Of a stretch of 64,000 nucleotides of DNA, positions 41,901 to 50,358 are shown piece by piece. The stretch is from contig NZ_CP107947.1 of assembly GCF_036059255.1 (NCBI RefSeq), positions 6,696,001 to 6,760,000 of the forward strand, written 5' to 3'. A program made the translations under genes and the position numbers. The DNA comes from Micromonospora sp. NBC_00389. GTDB taxonomy: Bacteria; Actinomycetota; Actinomycetes; Mycobacteriales; Micromonosporaceae. Position 1 is the stretch's first letter. Every line of letters begins with the position of its first letter. A model generated the notes under the pieces. That model ran no database searches. It was not told where the DNA came from and worked only from the letters and a program-made list of their open reading frames with translations.

Positions 41901-43271
41901 TTAGCGCGCAGGTAGGCGGATGACGAACCGTGCACCGCGAGGCGCGTCCTCGACGTCTATCGAGCCTTCGTGTGCATCGATGATCTCTCTCGCGATGGCA
42001 AGACCGAGACCGGTGCCGCCCGTGCGCCGGCTCCGATCGTCGTCGAGGCGCGTGAATCGCTCGAAGACGCGCTTCCGGTCCGCGGGCGGAATCCCCGGCC
42101 CGTCGTCGTGGACGATCAACGTGACCCGGCGGTCGTCGCTGTCGAGCTCGACGCTGACCGATGACGAGGCATGGTGCTCGGCGTTGTCGAACAGGTTGCG
42201 TACAGCCCGGGTCAGGTCGTCGCGACGGCCGTCGACGGCAGCCGCCGAGACCGCGCCGGTGTCGACCCGCAGGTGGCCGCTGCCACGAATCCGGGCCGCC
42301 TCGGCCAGGACGATGTCGTCGAGGTCGACGGGACGGGCTGGGGGGCGGGGAACGCCGGCGTCCGCCCGTGCGAGGAACAGCAGATCCCGGACCAGCCGCT
42401 CCATGCGACGGTTCGCCACGAGCAGATCAGCGGCGGTTTCGTTCCATTTGGTGCGGTCAGGGTGGGCGAGCGCGACCTCCAGATCGGTACGCGCCGCGGC
42501 GAGCGGGGTCTGCAACTCGTGCGAGGCGTCCGCGACGAAGCGGCGTTGACGCTCGGCGGCGGCATCCAACCGGTCGAGCATCATGTTCATCGTGCCCGCG
42601 AGCCGACTGATCTCGTCGTCCGTGCTCGGCACGGACACGCGCCGGTCGAGGGAGCGTTCGGAGATGTCGGCGACCTCGGCCCGGATAGCGTCCACCGGCC
42701 GCAGGGTGCGACCCGCGACCGTCCAGGTCGTGACGGCGACGAGTGCCAGCAGCAGTGGAGCACCGGTGGCAAGGGCGCCCTGGAGAACGTCGACGACGTC
42801 ATCGACCGGGGAGAGACTCGCCGCAACGTAGACGGTCACCGGTCCTTCGGGCGTATCCGTGGGCAGTGCGATGACCCGGTAGCCGCCGGCCTCGCCGAAC
42901 GGAAGGCCGTCCACTGTGCGCACCTCGGACCCCGCCCCCGGAAGGAACCGGGCGAGAGACTGATCGCGCCGAAGTCCGGCGGTGGCGGCCACCACCCGGC
43001 CGGCGCCGTCCACGACCTGGGCGATGCTTCCGTCGTCACCCTCGACGGCCAGCTCCGTGGGGAGCGTGCCCTGGCGGGCCAGGGTCGCGATGTCGTGCGC
43101 ACGTACCCTCGCAATGTCGTCGACGCGTTCGACCAGCGAATGACGCAGAAACATCACCAGGCTCACGGCGGTGACCACGAGGGCGACACCGACGACGATC
43201 GTGGCGGCCACGGTGGTGCGGGCACGCACCGTCGTGAGGCGTGCCCGAGGCCGAGGGTTTTCAGCCGCCAT
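41901..43271 (-). CDS. Sensor histidine kinase (OmpR/EnvZ type, with HAMP)
   Basis: 456 residues. TM1 (TTVAATIVVGVALVVTAVSL), an extracytoplasmic sensor of about 110 residues, TM2 (LLLALVAVTTWTVAG), HAMP. HisKA: RRFVADASHELQTPLAAART with the phospho-His. N box NLFDNAEHHA; G box HDDGPGIPPADRKRVFERF. ATG at 43271 overlaps the response-regulator stop by 11 bases. Pair with the regulator upstream. Confidence 0.9.
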   Translation of the reverse strand: MAAENPRPRARLTTVRARTTVAATIVVGVALVVTAVSLVMFLRHSLVERVDDIARVRAHDIATLARQGTLPTELAVEGDDGSIAQVVDGAGRVVAATAGLRRDQSLARFLPGAGSEVRTVDGLPFGEAGGYRVIALPTDTPEGPVTVYVAASLSPVDDVVDVLQGALATGAPLLLALVAVTTWTVAGRTLRPVDAIRAEVADISERSLDRRVSVPSTDDEISRLAGTMNMMLDRLDAAAERQRRFVADASHELQTPLAAARTDLEVALAHPDRTKWNETAADLLVANRRMERLVRDLLFLARADAGVPRPPARPVDLDDIVLAEAARIRGSGHLRVDTGAVSAAAVDGRRDDLTRAVRNLFDNAEHHASSSVSVELDSDDRRVTLIVHDDGPGIPPADRKRVFERFTRLDDDRSRRTGGTGLGLAIAREIIDAHEGSIDVEDAPRGARFVIRLPAR

Positions 43272-43938
43272 CGGGGTCCAGTCGGTAGCCGACGAGACGG
43301 ACGGTCTGGATCGCGGATCGACCGAACGGCTCGTCGATCTTCCTGCGGAGGTGCCGGACGTAGACCTCGACGATGTTGGGGTCGCCGTCGAACGCGAAGT
43401 CCCAGACGTGGTCGAGGATGGTGCCCTTGGAAAGCACTTCGCCCGGACGCCGCATGAGGAACTCGAGAAGGGCGAACTGGCGCGGAGTGAGTGAGACCTC
43501 CGTTTCCCCACGCCAGACCCTGTGGGCGGCGGGGTCGAGCCGTAGGTCGCCGACACTCAGCGTGGCCGGGCGCTCCCGCGAACCCCGGCGCAGCAGCGCC
43601 CGAATTCTGGCGACCAGGACGACATAGGAGAACGGCTTGGACAGGTAGTCATCGGCTCCGGTATCGAGAGCTTCCGCCTCGTCGAGCTCGCCGTCCTTGG
43701 CCGTGAGCATGAGAATCGGGGTCCAGTTGCCGGCCTCACGCAACTCGGCGCACACCTGGAAGCCGTTCTTGCCGGGAAGCATGATGTCGAGAACGATGAC
43801 ATCGAAGTCGCCGTCCGTGGCCCGCCAGAGGCCGTCGATGCCGTCGAGTGCGACTTCAGCAGCGAACCCCTCGGCCTCCAGTCCACGCTTGATTGACCGG
43901 GCGAGGTGCTTGTCGTCCTCGACCACGAGGATGCGCAC
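43261..43938 (-). CDS. OmpR-family response regulator
   Basis: 225 residues. Receiver: MRILVVEDDKHLARSIKRGL, Asp in VIVLDIMLPGKNGFQV, Lys in YLSKPFSYVVLVAR. Winged helix: VSLTPRQFALLEFLMRRPGE and PNIVEVYVRHLRRKID. It is divergent from the ABC operon at 44115, which it probably controls. Confidence 0.92.
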   Translation of the reverse strand: MRILVVEDDKHLARSIKRGLEAEGFAAEVALDGIDGLWRATDGDFDVIVLDIMLPGKNGFQVCAELREAGNWTPILMLTAKDGELDEAEALDTGADDYLSKPFSYVVLVARIRALLRRGSRERPATLSVGDLRLDPAAHRVWRGETEVSLTPRQFALLEFLMRRPGEVLSKGTILDHVWDFAFDGDPNIVEVYVRHLRRKIDEPFGRSAIQTVRLVGYRLDPDGG

Positions 43939-44114
43939 TTCCCAAGTGTGCCACTCGCCGGCTTACTGCCCGCTGAAGCCGCCGACGCAGACCTCCGGCT
44001 TCGTCCGGTTCAGCCGGCCTTCAGCGAACCCTCCGTACTGTCGCCATGACGTCCTGGTCGAACGGACCGCGGGTGGCGCGCCGCCACCTCGCACACGGCG
44101 AGAGGGGGACGCTC

Positions 44115-45086
44115 ATGGCCAGCGCGCAGCTCGATGCGGTGCGGCTCACCAAGCGGTTCGGGGACCGTACGGCGGTTGACGGGTTGAGCTTCACCGCACG
44201 ACAAGGCGAGGTCGTGGGACTTCTCGGGCCCAACGGGTCGGGCAAGACGACCACCATCCGATTGCTCACCACGGTGCTCGCGCCGACGAGCGGGGAGTTC
44301 TCGGTGGCTGGTGTTCCCTGCACCCGGCCGGGCGAGATTCGACGGCGGATCGGCGTGTTGCCGGAAAGCAGCGGCTATCCCGGACACCAGACGGGCGAGG
44401 AGTACCTGCGCTACCACGCGCGGCTGTTCGGCAACGCCCGTCCAGACGCCGCGCGAGTCGCCGAGCGGCTACTGGCGGAGGTAGGCCTGGCCGAGCGTGG
44501 CTCGTCGCGGATCTCCACGTACAGCCGCGGCATGCGGCAGCGGCTGGGTATCGCACGGGCGCTGGTCAACGATCCCGCTGTCGTGTTCCTCGACGAGCCG
44601 ACGCTCGGGCTCGACCCGGCCGGGCAACGTCAGATGCTGGCGATCGTCCGCGAGATCGCGGTGGTCAGGGGAGCGACGGTCATTCTCAGCACCCATACCC
44701 TTCCGGACGTCGAGGAGATCTGCACGAGCGTGCTGATCCTTCACAAGGGAAAGGTCCTCGTCTCCGGCACCTCCGGCGAGGTCACCCGCGCTGTCCCCAC
44801 CCAGCGGTACGCGCAGATGCGCGTACCGATCGAGTTGGTCGGTCGGGCCCGGGACGCCCTCGCGGGGGTTGCCGGCCTGACGTTGGAGCCGGCCGATGAA
44901 CGTCCCGACATCCTCAAGTTCTCCGTGAACGACCGGTCGGTCGCCACGCAGGCCGGCGCGGATCCGGGGATGAATGGACCGCTACGGGCGGTGCTGAGCG
45001 CCGACGTGCCGGTTCTGTCCTTCGAGGTCGAAGGCGCGCGGCTCAGCGACGCGTTTCTAGCAATGACCGGGGAGGGTGTCCGATGA
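44115..45086 (+). CDS. ABC transporter ATP-binding protein
   Basis: 323 residues. Walker A GPNGSGKTT, signature YSRGMRQRL, Walker B AVVFLDEPTLGLDPAG, switch STHTL. A 90-residue C-terminal extension is typical of NatA/YhaQ-like exporters. ATG at 44115 behind GAGAGGGGG. First of four genes joined by 4-base overlaps. Confidence 0.92.
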   Translation: MASAQLDAVRLTKRFGDRTAVDGLSFTARQGEVVGLLGPNGSGKTTTIRLLTTVLAPTSGEFSVAGVPCTRPGEIRRRIGVLPESSGYPGHQTGEEYLRYHARLFGNARPDAARVAERLLAEVGLAERGSSRISTYSRGMRQRLGIARALVNDPAVVFLDEPTLGLDPAGQRQMLAIVREIAVVRGATVILSTHTLPDVEEICTSVLILHKGKVLVSGTSGEVTRAVPTQRYAQMRVPIELVGRARDALAGVAGLTLEPADERPDILKFSVNDRSVATQAGADPGMNGPLRAVLSADVPVLSFEVEGARLSDAFLAMTGEGVR

Positions 45087-45925
45087 CGACGGGTCTGCGG
45101 GGGCTGGTCCGGAACGCCGAACCCAGCGCGGGCGGGGTTCGCGGCGATGGCCCGGGTTGGCGGGTCATCGCCGAACAGGAGTGCCGCGATCTGTGGGTGA
45201 GCGGGCGCGGCCCGGTGTTGGTCTTCGCGTTCAGCGTCGTCCTGAGCGTCATGACCTACCTTGCCGGTACCAGTCAGGTGCTCAACTTCCTCGAGCAGCG
45301 GGAGGCGGTGAACCTCACCCTGCAGGTTGCGGTGGCGGTCGGCGTCCTCGTCACGCTGGTGGTCAGCGCCGACGCGATCAGCGGGGAGCGGGAACGGGGC
45401 ACGTTGGAGAGCCTGCTGCTCGCACCCGTCTCCCGCCGGGCGATCGTGCTGGGGAAGTTCGCCGCCGCCTTGTCGCTTTGGCTCGCGGCCTTCGTCGTGA
45501 GTGTGCCGTATCTGTGGGCGCTCGGACGCGGAGTGTCCATCGTCGGGCAGGCGCTGGTGCTGGGCCTGCTCGTCGGCACGCTGCTGGCCGTCGCGCTCGC
45601 CGCGCTCGGTCTGCTGATCAGCGCCGTGTCGAGCTCCAACAAAGTCAGCCTCGCGGTGAGCCTGTTCCTGCTGTTGGCGCTCTTCGCACCGACCCAGTTG
45701 CCCGGCGGCGCGCCGAAGGGCTGGTTCGGTGATCTTCTCGTCCGGCTCAATCCGGTCGGCGCGTCGCTGCACTACCTGACGGCTGTGCTCGTCAACGGGC
45801 ACAGCTGGACGCGGGACCTGTCGTACCTGATCTCTCCGCTACTCATCGCGGTACTGACCGGGGGCGTCCTGATTGCCGCCGGCACCCGGATCGTCAGGCT
45901 GTATGGAGGGGTGAGCGGAGCATGA
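45083..45925 (+). CDS. ABC-2 type permease (NatB-like)
   Basis: 280 residues, six membrane helices. DAISGERERGTLESLLLAPV is the conserved loop of NatB/ABC-2 permeases. Start and stop overlap the neighbours by 4 bases, so it is coupled to the ATPase and the secreted protein. Confidence 0.9.
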   Translation: MTTGLRGLVRNAEPSAGGVRGDGPGWRVIAEQECRDLWVSGRGPVLVFAFSVVLSVMTYLAGTSQVLNFLEQREAVNLTLQVAVAVGVLVTLVVSADAISGERERGTLESLLLAPVSRRAIVLGKFAAALSLWLAAFVVSVPYLWALGRGVSIVGQALVLGLLVGTLLAVALAALGLLISAVSSSNKVSLAVSLFLLLALFAPTQLPGGAPKGWFGDLLVRLNPVGASLHYLTAVLVNGHSWTRDLSYLISPLLIAVLTGGVLIAAGTRIVRLYGGVSGA

Positions 45926-46479
45926 AGACAGGGCTGGCCCTCGCCGGGCTGTTGTTGGCGCTGACGGCTCCCGTCGGCTTGACCGCTTCGGCGGGAGCCG
46001 CTCCGCCGCCACTGCCGGGCGTCGTTGAGGTCGTATTGGAGCAGAGCCGACTCATCACGGTCGTTGGTGAGCGGTTGACGCTTGAGTCCCGTGTGGTCAA
46101 CTCGGGTGAGGCGCCGACCGACCGGCTGGTGGCCCACCTCAACGTCGCGAGCCTGGACGGCGTCTACGTCGACCTCGAGGACTGGTCGGCGGACGTGACC
46201 CGGGAGGTTTCGCCGGTGGCGCCGGGCAGCAGCACGTCACTGTCCTGGCAGTACCAGGCCGTCAACACCGGCAGTTTCGACGTCTACGTCGTGCTCATGC
46301 CCGGCGGCGACTCCACGGCGGGTACGGGCCCGCTGGTGGTGAGCCAGCCGCTACACGTGAGCGTGGCCGGAAAGCGGACCCTGACCGCAGCGGGCTCGCT
46401 GCCGGTTGCCATCGTCGTTCCGGTCGTGCTCGCTCTGCTGGCCGCAGCTGCCAGATATCGCATTCGGCGTATGAGTTGA
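45922..46479 (+). CDS. Exported membrane-anchored beta-sandwich protein of the ABC operon
   Basis: 185 residues. Signal peptide (1-26, ending AGAA), then an Ig/CARDB-like fold (TVVGERLTLESRVVNSGEAP, SWQYQAVNTGSFDVYVVLMP), then a C-terminal membrane helix (SLPVAIVVPVVLALLAAAAR) with a basic tail. So it displays one domain outside the cell. Coupled to the permease; probably an accessory substrate or stability factor. Confidence 0.8.
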   Translation: MKTGLALAGLLLALTAPVGLTASAGAAPPPLPGVVEVVLEQSRLITVVGERLTLESRVVNSGEAPTDRLVAHLNVASLDGVYVDLEDWSADVTREVSPVAPGSSTSLSWQYQAVNTGSFDVYVVLMPGGDSTAGTGPLVVSQPLHVSVAGKRTLTAAGSLPVAIVVPVVLALLAAAARYRIRRMS

Positions 46480-46769
46480 CCGGGAGGAACTCACCCTCGG
46501 ATTCCGGGTTGCCGAGCCGCAGTTGTCCCGGCGCGAAGTCGACGCCGGTGGGGCGTCCGGCCGCATCCAGGACCCAGCCCAGCCTGCCGGTGCCCGACGC
46601 GGGAATCTCCGGTCCGACGCTCGGCAAGCTCACTGCGGTGGGCGGCAGCCTCGTCGTGGTCGGCCTCGTACTGCTTCTCGCGCAACGGCGTCGTCGCTGG
46701 GTCAGGCCGAGGGCAATCTGGCTAAGTAGGCCCAGGGTCGGGCGGGTTTCCGTACGCTGCGCTGAGTGA
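46476..46769 (+). CDS. Small protein with sortase-like C-terminal anchor
   Basis: 97 residues, overlapping the previous gene by 4 bases. The tail SLPVPDAG, then KLTAVGGSLVVVGLVLLLAQ and RRRR, has the order of a cell-wall sorting signal, but the motif is LPVPDAG rather than LPxTG. The N-terminal half has weak coding character and no signal peptide, so a shifted or decayed gene is possible. Confidence 0.45.
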   Translation: MTGRNSPSDSGLPSRSCPGAKSTPVGRPAASRTQPSLPVPDAGISGPTLGKLTAVGGSLVVVGLVLLLAQRRRRWVRPRAIWLSRPRVGRVSVRCAE

Positions 46770-47821
46770 AATGGGCACGTTCCTTCGTCGCGCTGGCGGC
46801 GACCCTGACTGTTACGGCGTGCGATGCCGTCCGGACCCCGCCGGCCGCTGCGCCCACCCGCTCCGCCCCTGCGGGCTCCCCGTCGCACCCCGCCGAGATC
46901 ACCTTGGCCTTCGCGGGCGACGTGCACTTCGCTGACCGTACGGCCGATCTGCTGGGCGACCCGGCGACCGCGTTCGGGTCGATCTCGTCGACGCTGTCGG
47001 CCGCAGACCTGGCGATGGTCAACCTGGAGACGGCAGTCACCACACGCGGGACTCCCGAGCCGAAGGAGTTCCATTTCCGGGCGCCGGCAAGCGCGTATGA
47101 CGCGGTGAAGGCCGCCGGCATCGACGTCGTGTCGATCGCCAACAACCACGCGTTGGACTACGGGCGGACGGGGCTGGCCGACACCGTGGACGCAGCCAGG
47201 GCCGTCGGGTTGCCGGCCGTCGGGGCGGGCGCCGACGCGGCGGCGGCGTACGCGCCGTGGATCACCGAGATACGCGGTACCAAAATCGCTGTCCTCGGCT
47301 TCAGCCAGGTCTCCGAGCTGTGGTCGGAGTGGAGGGCCACAGACACCCGGGCCGGTATCGCGATGACCCGCGACTTACCGCGCGCCGTCGCGGCGGTGCG
47401 CGCCGCCCGGCGCCAGGCCAGCGTGGTCGTCGTCTACGTCCACTGGGGCACGGAGGGCGACGCGTGTCCACCCGCCGAGGCTCGCGAGTTCGCTGGCGAG
47501 ATGGCCGAGGCCGGTGCCACGATCGTCGTCGGCACCCACGCCCACCTACTGCTCGGCGACGGGTGGCTCGGCAAGACCTTCGTCCAGTACGGACTCGGCA
47601 ACTTCCTGTGGTGGCGTGACGACGCGTACAGCAACGACACGGGGGTGCTGCGGGTGACCCTCGACGCTTCGGCGATCTCGAAAACGGAACTGGTGCCCGC
47701 GACGATCTCCCGCCGCACCGGTCGACCCGAACTCGCCGGCCGCGAGGACACGGCCCGGATCGGCCAGGAGTACGCGGGCCTGCGCGCCTGCACCGGACTC
47801 GCCGCGAGCCCCGCCCCGTAG
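46766..47821 (+). CDS. CapA-family lipoprotein (PGA_cap metallophosphatase fold)
   Basis: 351 residues. Signal peptide with lipobox TVTAC. EITLAFAGDVHFADR starts the PGA_cap domain; VNLETAVTT, VVSIANNHALDYGRTGL and TIVVGTHAHLLLG supply the metal-binding residues. CapA-like proteins act outside the membrane in polymer export or turnover; the exact role is unknown. GTG at 46766 overlaps the upstream gene by 4 bases. Confidence 0.87.
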   Translation: MKWARSFVALAATLTVTACDAVRTPPAAAPTRSAPAGSPSHPAEITLAFAGDVHFADRTADLLGDPATAFGSISSTLSAADLAMVNLETAVTTRGTPEPKEFHFRAPASAYDAVKAAGIDVVSIANNHALDYGRTGLADTVDAARAVGLPAVGAGADAAAAYAPWITEIRGTKIAVLGFSQVSELWSEWRATDTRAGIAMTRDLPRAVAAVRAARRQASVVVVYVHWGTEGDACPPAEAREFAGEMAEAGATIVVGTHAHLLLGDGWLGKTFVQYGLGNFLWWRDDAYSNDTGVLRVTLDASAISKTELVPATISRRTGRPELAGREDTARIGQEYAGLRACTGLAASPAP

Positions 47822-47981
47822 TCGGGCGAAACACGGCCCCGCAACGTGGAACCCAGGGGTGAAATTCAGCCGACTTCGACACGCGCAGCTAAAACGGCCG
47901 GAACCACAACTCCGTGCGCGCCACCGAGTGCAGCTACTGCGGCCCCCGGCCGCATGCCCACCTGCCCCAGCCGTGGGCGTG

Positions 47982-48011
47982 GTGCCCGCCGATTGTGGGG
48001 TCGGCGGGCAC
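47982..48011. terminator. Bidirectional terminator between capA and the flavoprotein
   Basis: GTGCCCGCCGA / TCGGCGGGCAC, a perfect 11-bp stem with an 8-base loop, in the gap between two convergent genes. Confidence 0.75.
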
Positions 48012-48028
48012 CGTCGTGGTGGTGGGCA

Positions 48029-49447
48029 TCAGCTGCCGCAGCAGCCGCCGGCCTGACCGCCAGCGGGGGCGGCGTCAAGGGTGACCAGGTTCAACGGTGC
48101 GGACAGCAGGCCCCCGGAGATGCCAGTGGCCAGTCCGCGCGCTGCCGGCTCGGCGGTCGGCGCCGGCCCGCAGCAACTGTCGCCGGTGGCGGAGTCCGTG
48201 GGGTTGCTGTTGCACACGCCGGTTTCGGGCAGGTCGAGCTGGACGTCGCGGGCGGCGTCCCAGTCGCCGGCGAGGGCGGCGACGACGGAGCGGACCTGCT
48301 CGTAGCCGGTGGCCATGAGGAACGTCGGCGCCCGGCCGTAGGACTTCATGCCGACGGCGTAGTAGCCGGCCTCCGGATGGACGAGTTCGTCGACGCCGTG
48401 TGCGGGCACGGTGCCGCAGGAGTGCTCGTTCGGGTCGATGAGCGGCGCGAGCGCGCGGGTGGCGCCCATGATCGGGTCCAGGTCCAGGCGCAGCTCGGCG
48501 GCGATCGAGTGGTCCGGTCGGAAGCCGGTGGCCGCGACGATCCGGTCCACCGTGACCGACTCCTCGCCGCCGTCGCCGTGCCGCACCACCACACTCACCC
48601 GGCCGTCTGTCGGGGTGAGCGCGTGCACGGAGAAGCCGGTGAGCAGCCGGATCCGGCCGGCGTCGACGTGCGCGCGCAGCCGCGAGCCCAGGGCACCGCG
48701 GGCGGGCAGCGCGTCGGCGTCCCCGCCGCCGTAGGTCCGCGTCGGCGAGGCGGTCCGGATCGCCCAGGTCACCTCGGTGCCCGGCGTGGATTCGGCCAGC
48801 TCGGCCAGGGACAGCAGCGTGTTCGCGGCGGAGTGGCCGGCCCCGACGACGAGGGTGTGCCGGCCGGCGAAGCGGTCCCGGGCCGCGCCTAGAACGTCGG
48901 GCAGCGCGTGCTCCAGGAACGGAGCGACAGTGGTCTCGCCCCGGGCGGGCAAGCCGGAGGCGCCCAGGACGTTCGGCGTGCCCCAGGTGCCGGACGCGTC
49001 GATGACGGCGCGGGCGAGTAGCTCTTCGCCGTCGGCGAGGCGGATCAGGAACGGCGTGGACTCACGGCCGGCGGTGCGCAGTCGGTCCAGGCCCAGACGG
49101 CTGATCGCTTCGACCCGGGCACCGTAGCGCAGGTACGGCTTGAGCTGCGGCAGCTCCGCGAGGGGCTGCAGGTAGTCGCCGGCCAGCTCCGCTCCGGTGG
49201 GCAGGGCCTCAAGGTCAGGGGCGGCCCAGCCCGCCTCGTCGAGAATCCGGCGGGCGGCCGGGTCGATGTTGTAGCGCCACGGGGAGAACACCCGCACGTG
49301 GCCCCACTGCCGCACGGCGGCACCCGGGGTGTCGCCGGCTTCGAGGACGGTGAAGGCGATGCCCCGCTCGTTCAGGTGCGCGGCGGCGGCCAGGCCTACT
49401 GGTCCGGCGCCGATGACCACGACAGGCAGCTCGTTCAGGGTGCTCAC
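48029..49447 (-). CDS. ArsO-like FAD/NAD(P)-dependent oxidoreductase with CCG-type Cys tail
   Basis: 472 residues. FAD Rossmann motif VVVIGAGPVGLAAAAHLNE at the N-terminus, NAD(P) site HTLVVGAGHSAANTLLSLAE, and IVAATGFRPD late. It belongs to the flavin monooxygenase-like proteins found in actinobacterial ars operons (ArsO). The last 70 residues add a Cys-rich tail, TDSATGDSCCGPAPT and GGQAGGCCGS, like the small CCG protein at 51606. GTG at 49447; GAGGAG upstream. Confidence 0.83.
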   Translation of the reverse strand: MSTLNELPVVVIGAGPVGLAAAAHLNERGIAFTVLEAGDTPGAAVRQWGHVRVFSPWRYNIDPAARRILDEAGWAAPDLEALPTGAELAGDYLQPLAELPQLKPYLRYGARVEAISRLGLDRLRTAGRESTPFLIRLADGEELLARAVIDASGTWGTPNVLGASGLPARGETTVAPFLEHALPDVLGAARDRFAGRHTLVVGAGHSAANTLLSLAELAESTPGTEVTWAIRTASPTRTYGGGDADALPARGALGSRLRAHVDAGRIRLLTGFSVHALTPTDGRVSVVVRHGDGGEESVTVDRIVAATGFRPDHSIAAELRLDLDPIMGATRALAPLIDPNEHSCGTVPAHGVDELVHPEAGYYAVGMKSYGRAPTFLMATGYEQVRSVVAALAGDWDAARDVQLDLPETGVCNSNPTDSATGDSCCGPAPTAEPAARGLATGISGGLLSAPLNLVTLDAAPAGGQAGGCCGS

Positions 49448-49465
49448 CGGTCAAACTCCTCTGTG

Positions 49466-49484
49466 TTGAGAACTATCGAATCAA
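49466..49484. promoter_or_regulatory. ArsR-type operator upstream of the flavoprotein
   Basis: TTGA-N11-TCAA. The same half-sites and spacing occur at 51908-51926 between the CCG gene and arsR, so one ArsR probably controls both promoters. Confidence 0.5.
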
Positions 49485-49524
49485 GTAGGTGGACGAGGCC
49501 CTGCTTGTGAGGGGCCAGGGTTGG

Positions 49525-50019
49525 TCAGGTGACGACGGGACTGCGCCGCTCGAGCAGGACGACGTCGCGCCAGCGGCCGTGGTGGCGACCAACCCGCTCG
49601 CGCACGCCGATGACCCGGAAGCCGGCCCGCTCGTGCAGGGTGAGGCTGGCGGCGTTTTCGGGGAAGACTCCGGACTGGATGGTCCAGATGCCGGCGGCTT
49701 CGGTGGAGGTGATCAGCGTGTCCAGCAGCAGCCGGGCGACGCCGCGGCCCTGCGCGACGGGGTCGACGTAGACGGAGTGCTCGACCACGCCGGCGTAGAC
49801 CGTGCGCCCCGAGGTGGGCACGACAGCGATCCAACCGACCACCGTGTTCCCGTCGATCGCCACGAAGCGGTGTTCGGGCAGCTTTGCCGCGTCGAACGCC
49901 GCCCAGGTGGGTGCGATCGTCTCGAAGCTGGCGTTGCCGGCGTCGAGTCCGGCCTGATAGATCGCCAGAACCCGCTCGGCGTCGTCGTCCCGCAGGGGGC
50001 GCACCGTGATGTCGGCCAT
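49525..50019 (-). CDS. GNAT acetyltransferase of the ars island (ArsN1/phosphinothricin-acetyltransferase-like)
   Basis: 164 residues. ITVRPLRDDDAERVLAIYQA and FETIAPTWAAFD at the start, VYVDPVAQGRGVARLLLDTL as the CoA loop, and LTLHERAGFRVIGVRERVGR then GRWRDVVLLERRS at the end: the PAT-like pattern. In ars operons such enzymes (ArsN1) acetylate arsinothricin. Start overlaps the ArsR stop (TGATG). Confidence 0.8.
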   Translation of the reverse strand: MADITVRPLRDDDAERVLAIYQAGLDAGNASFETIAPTWAAFDAAKLPEHRFVAIDGNTVVGWIAVVPTSGRTVYAGVVEHSVYVDPVAQGRGVARLLLDTLITSTEAAGIWTIQSGVFPENAASLTLHERAGFRVIGVRERVGRHHGRWRDVVLLERRSPVVT

Positions 50020-50348
50020 CAGCAGGCTCCATTCGGGTGGGGGGCGGGTCGGCCCATGACCACGTCCGCGGCGGACGGGAAGCAGTCGACGCAGGCGTCG
50101 TTGATCCGGTAGTGGCGGGCGGTGCCGACCGGCTCGACGAAGACGAACCGCACCTCGGTGAGGATCTTCAGGTGCTGCGAGACGGTGGACTGCGCCAGGC
50201 CGACGGCGTCGACGATTTCTCCCACGCTCATTGGTCGGGCGTGCCGGGCGAGGTATTCGACGATCTGCACTCGGGTCGGGTCGGCCAGGGCCCGGAACCA
50301 GGATGCGTACGCCTGCGCGGTGGTCCGGTCGAGCATCTCGGCCGCCAC
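50019..50348 (-). CDS. arsR: ArsR-family repressor (minus-strand arm)
   Basis: 109 residues. Winged helix: RALADPTRVQIVEYLARHAR, VDAVGLAQSTVSQHLKILTE. The C-terminal ACVDCFPSAADVVMG carries a CxxC that probably binds As(III), a type in which the metal site is at the C-terminus. GTG at 50348, 10 bases after the peptidase gene. A 16-bp palindrome lies 20 bases upstream inside the end of that gene. Confidence 0.87.
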   Translation of the reverse strand: MAAEMLDRTTAQAYASWFRALADPTRVQIVEYLARHARPMSVGEIVDAVGLAQSTVSQHLKILTEVRFVFVEPVGTARHYRINDACVDCFPSAADVVMGRPAPHPNGAC

Positions 50349-50358
50349 ATCTCCCCCT

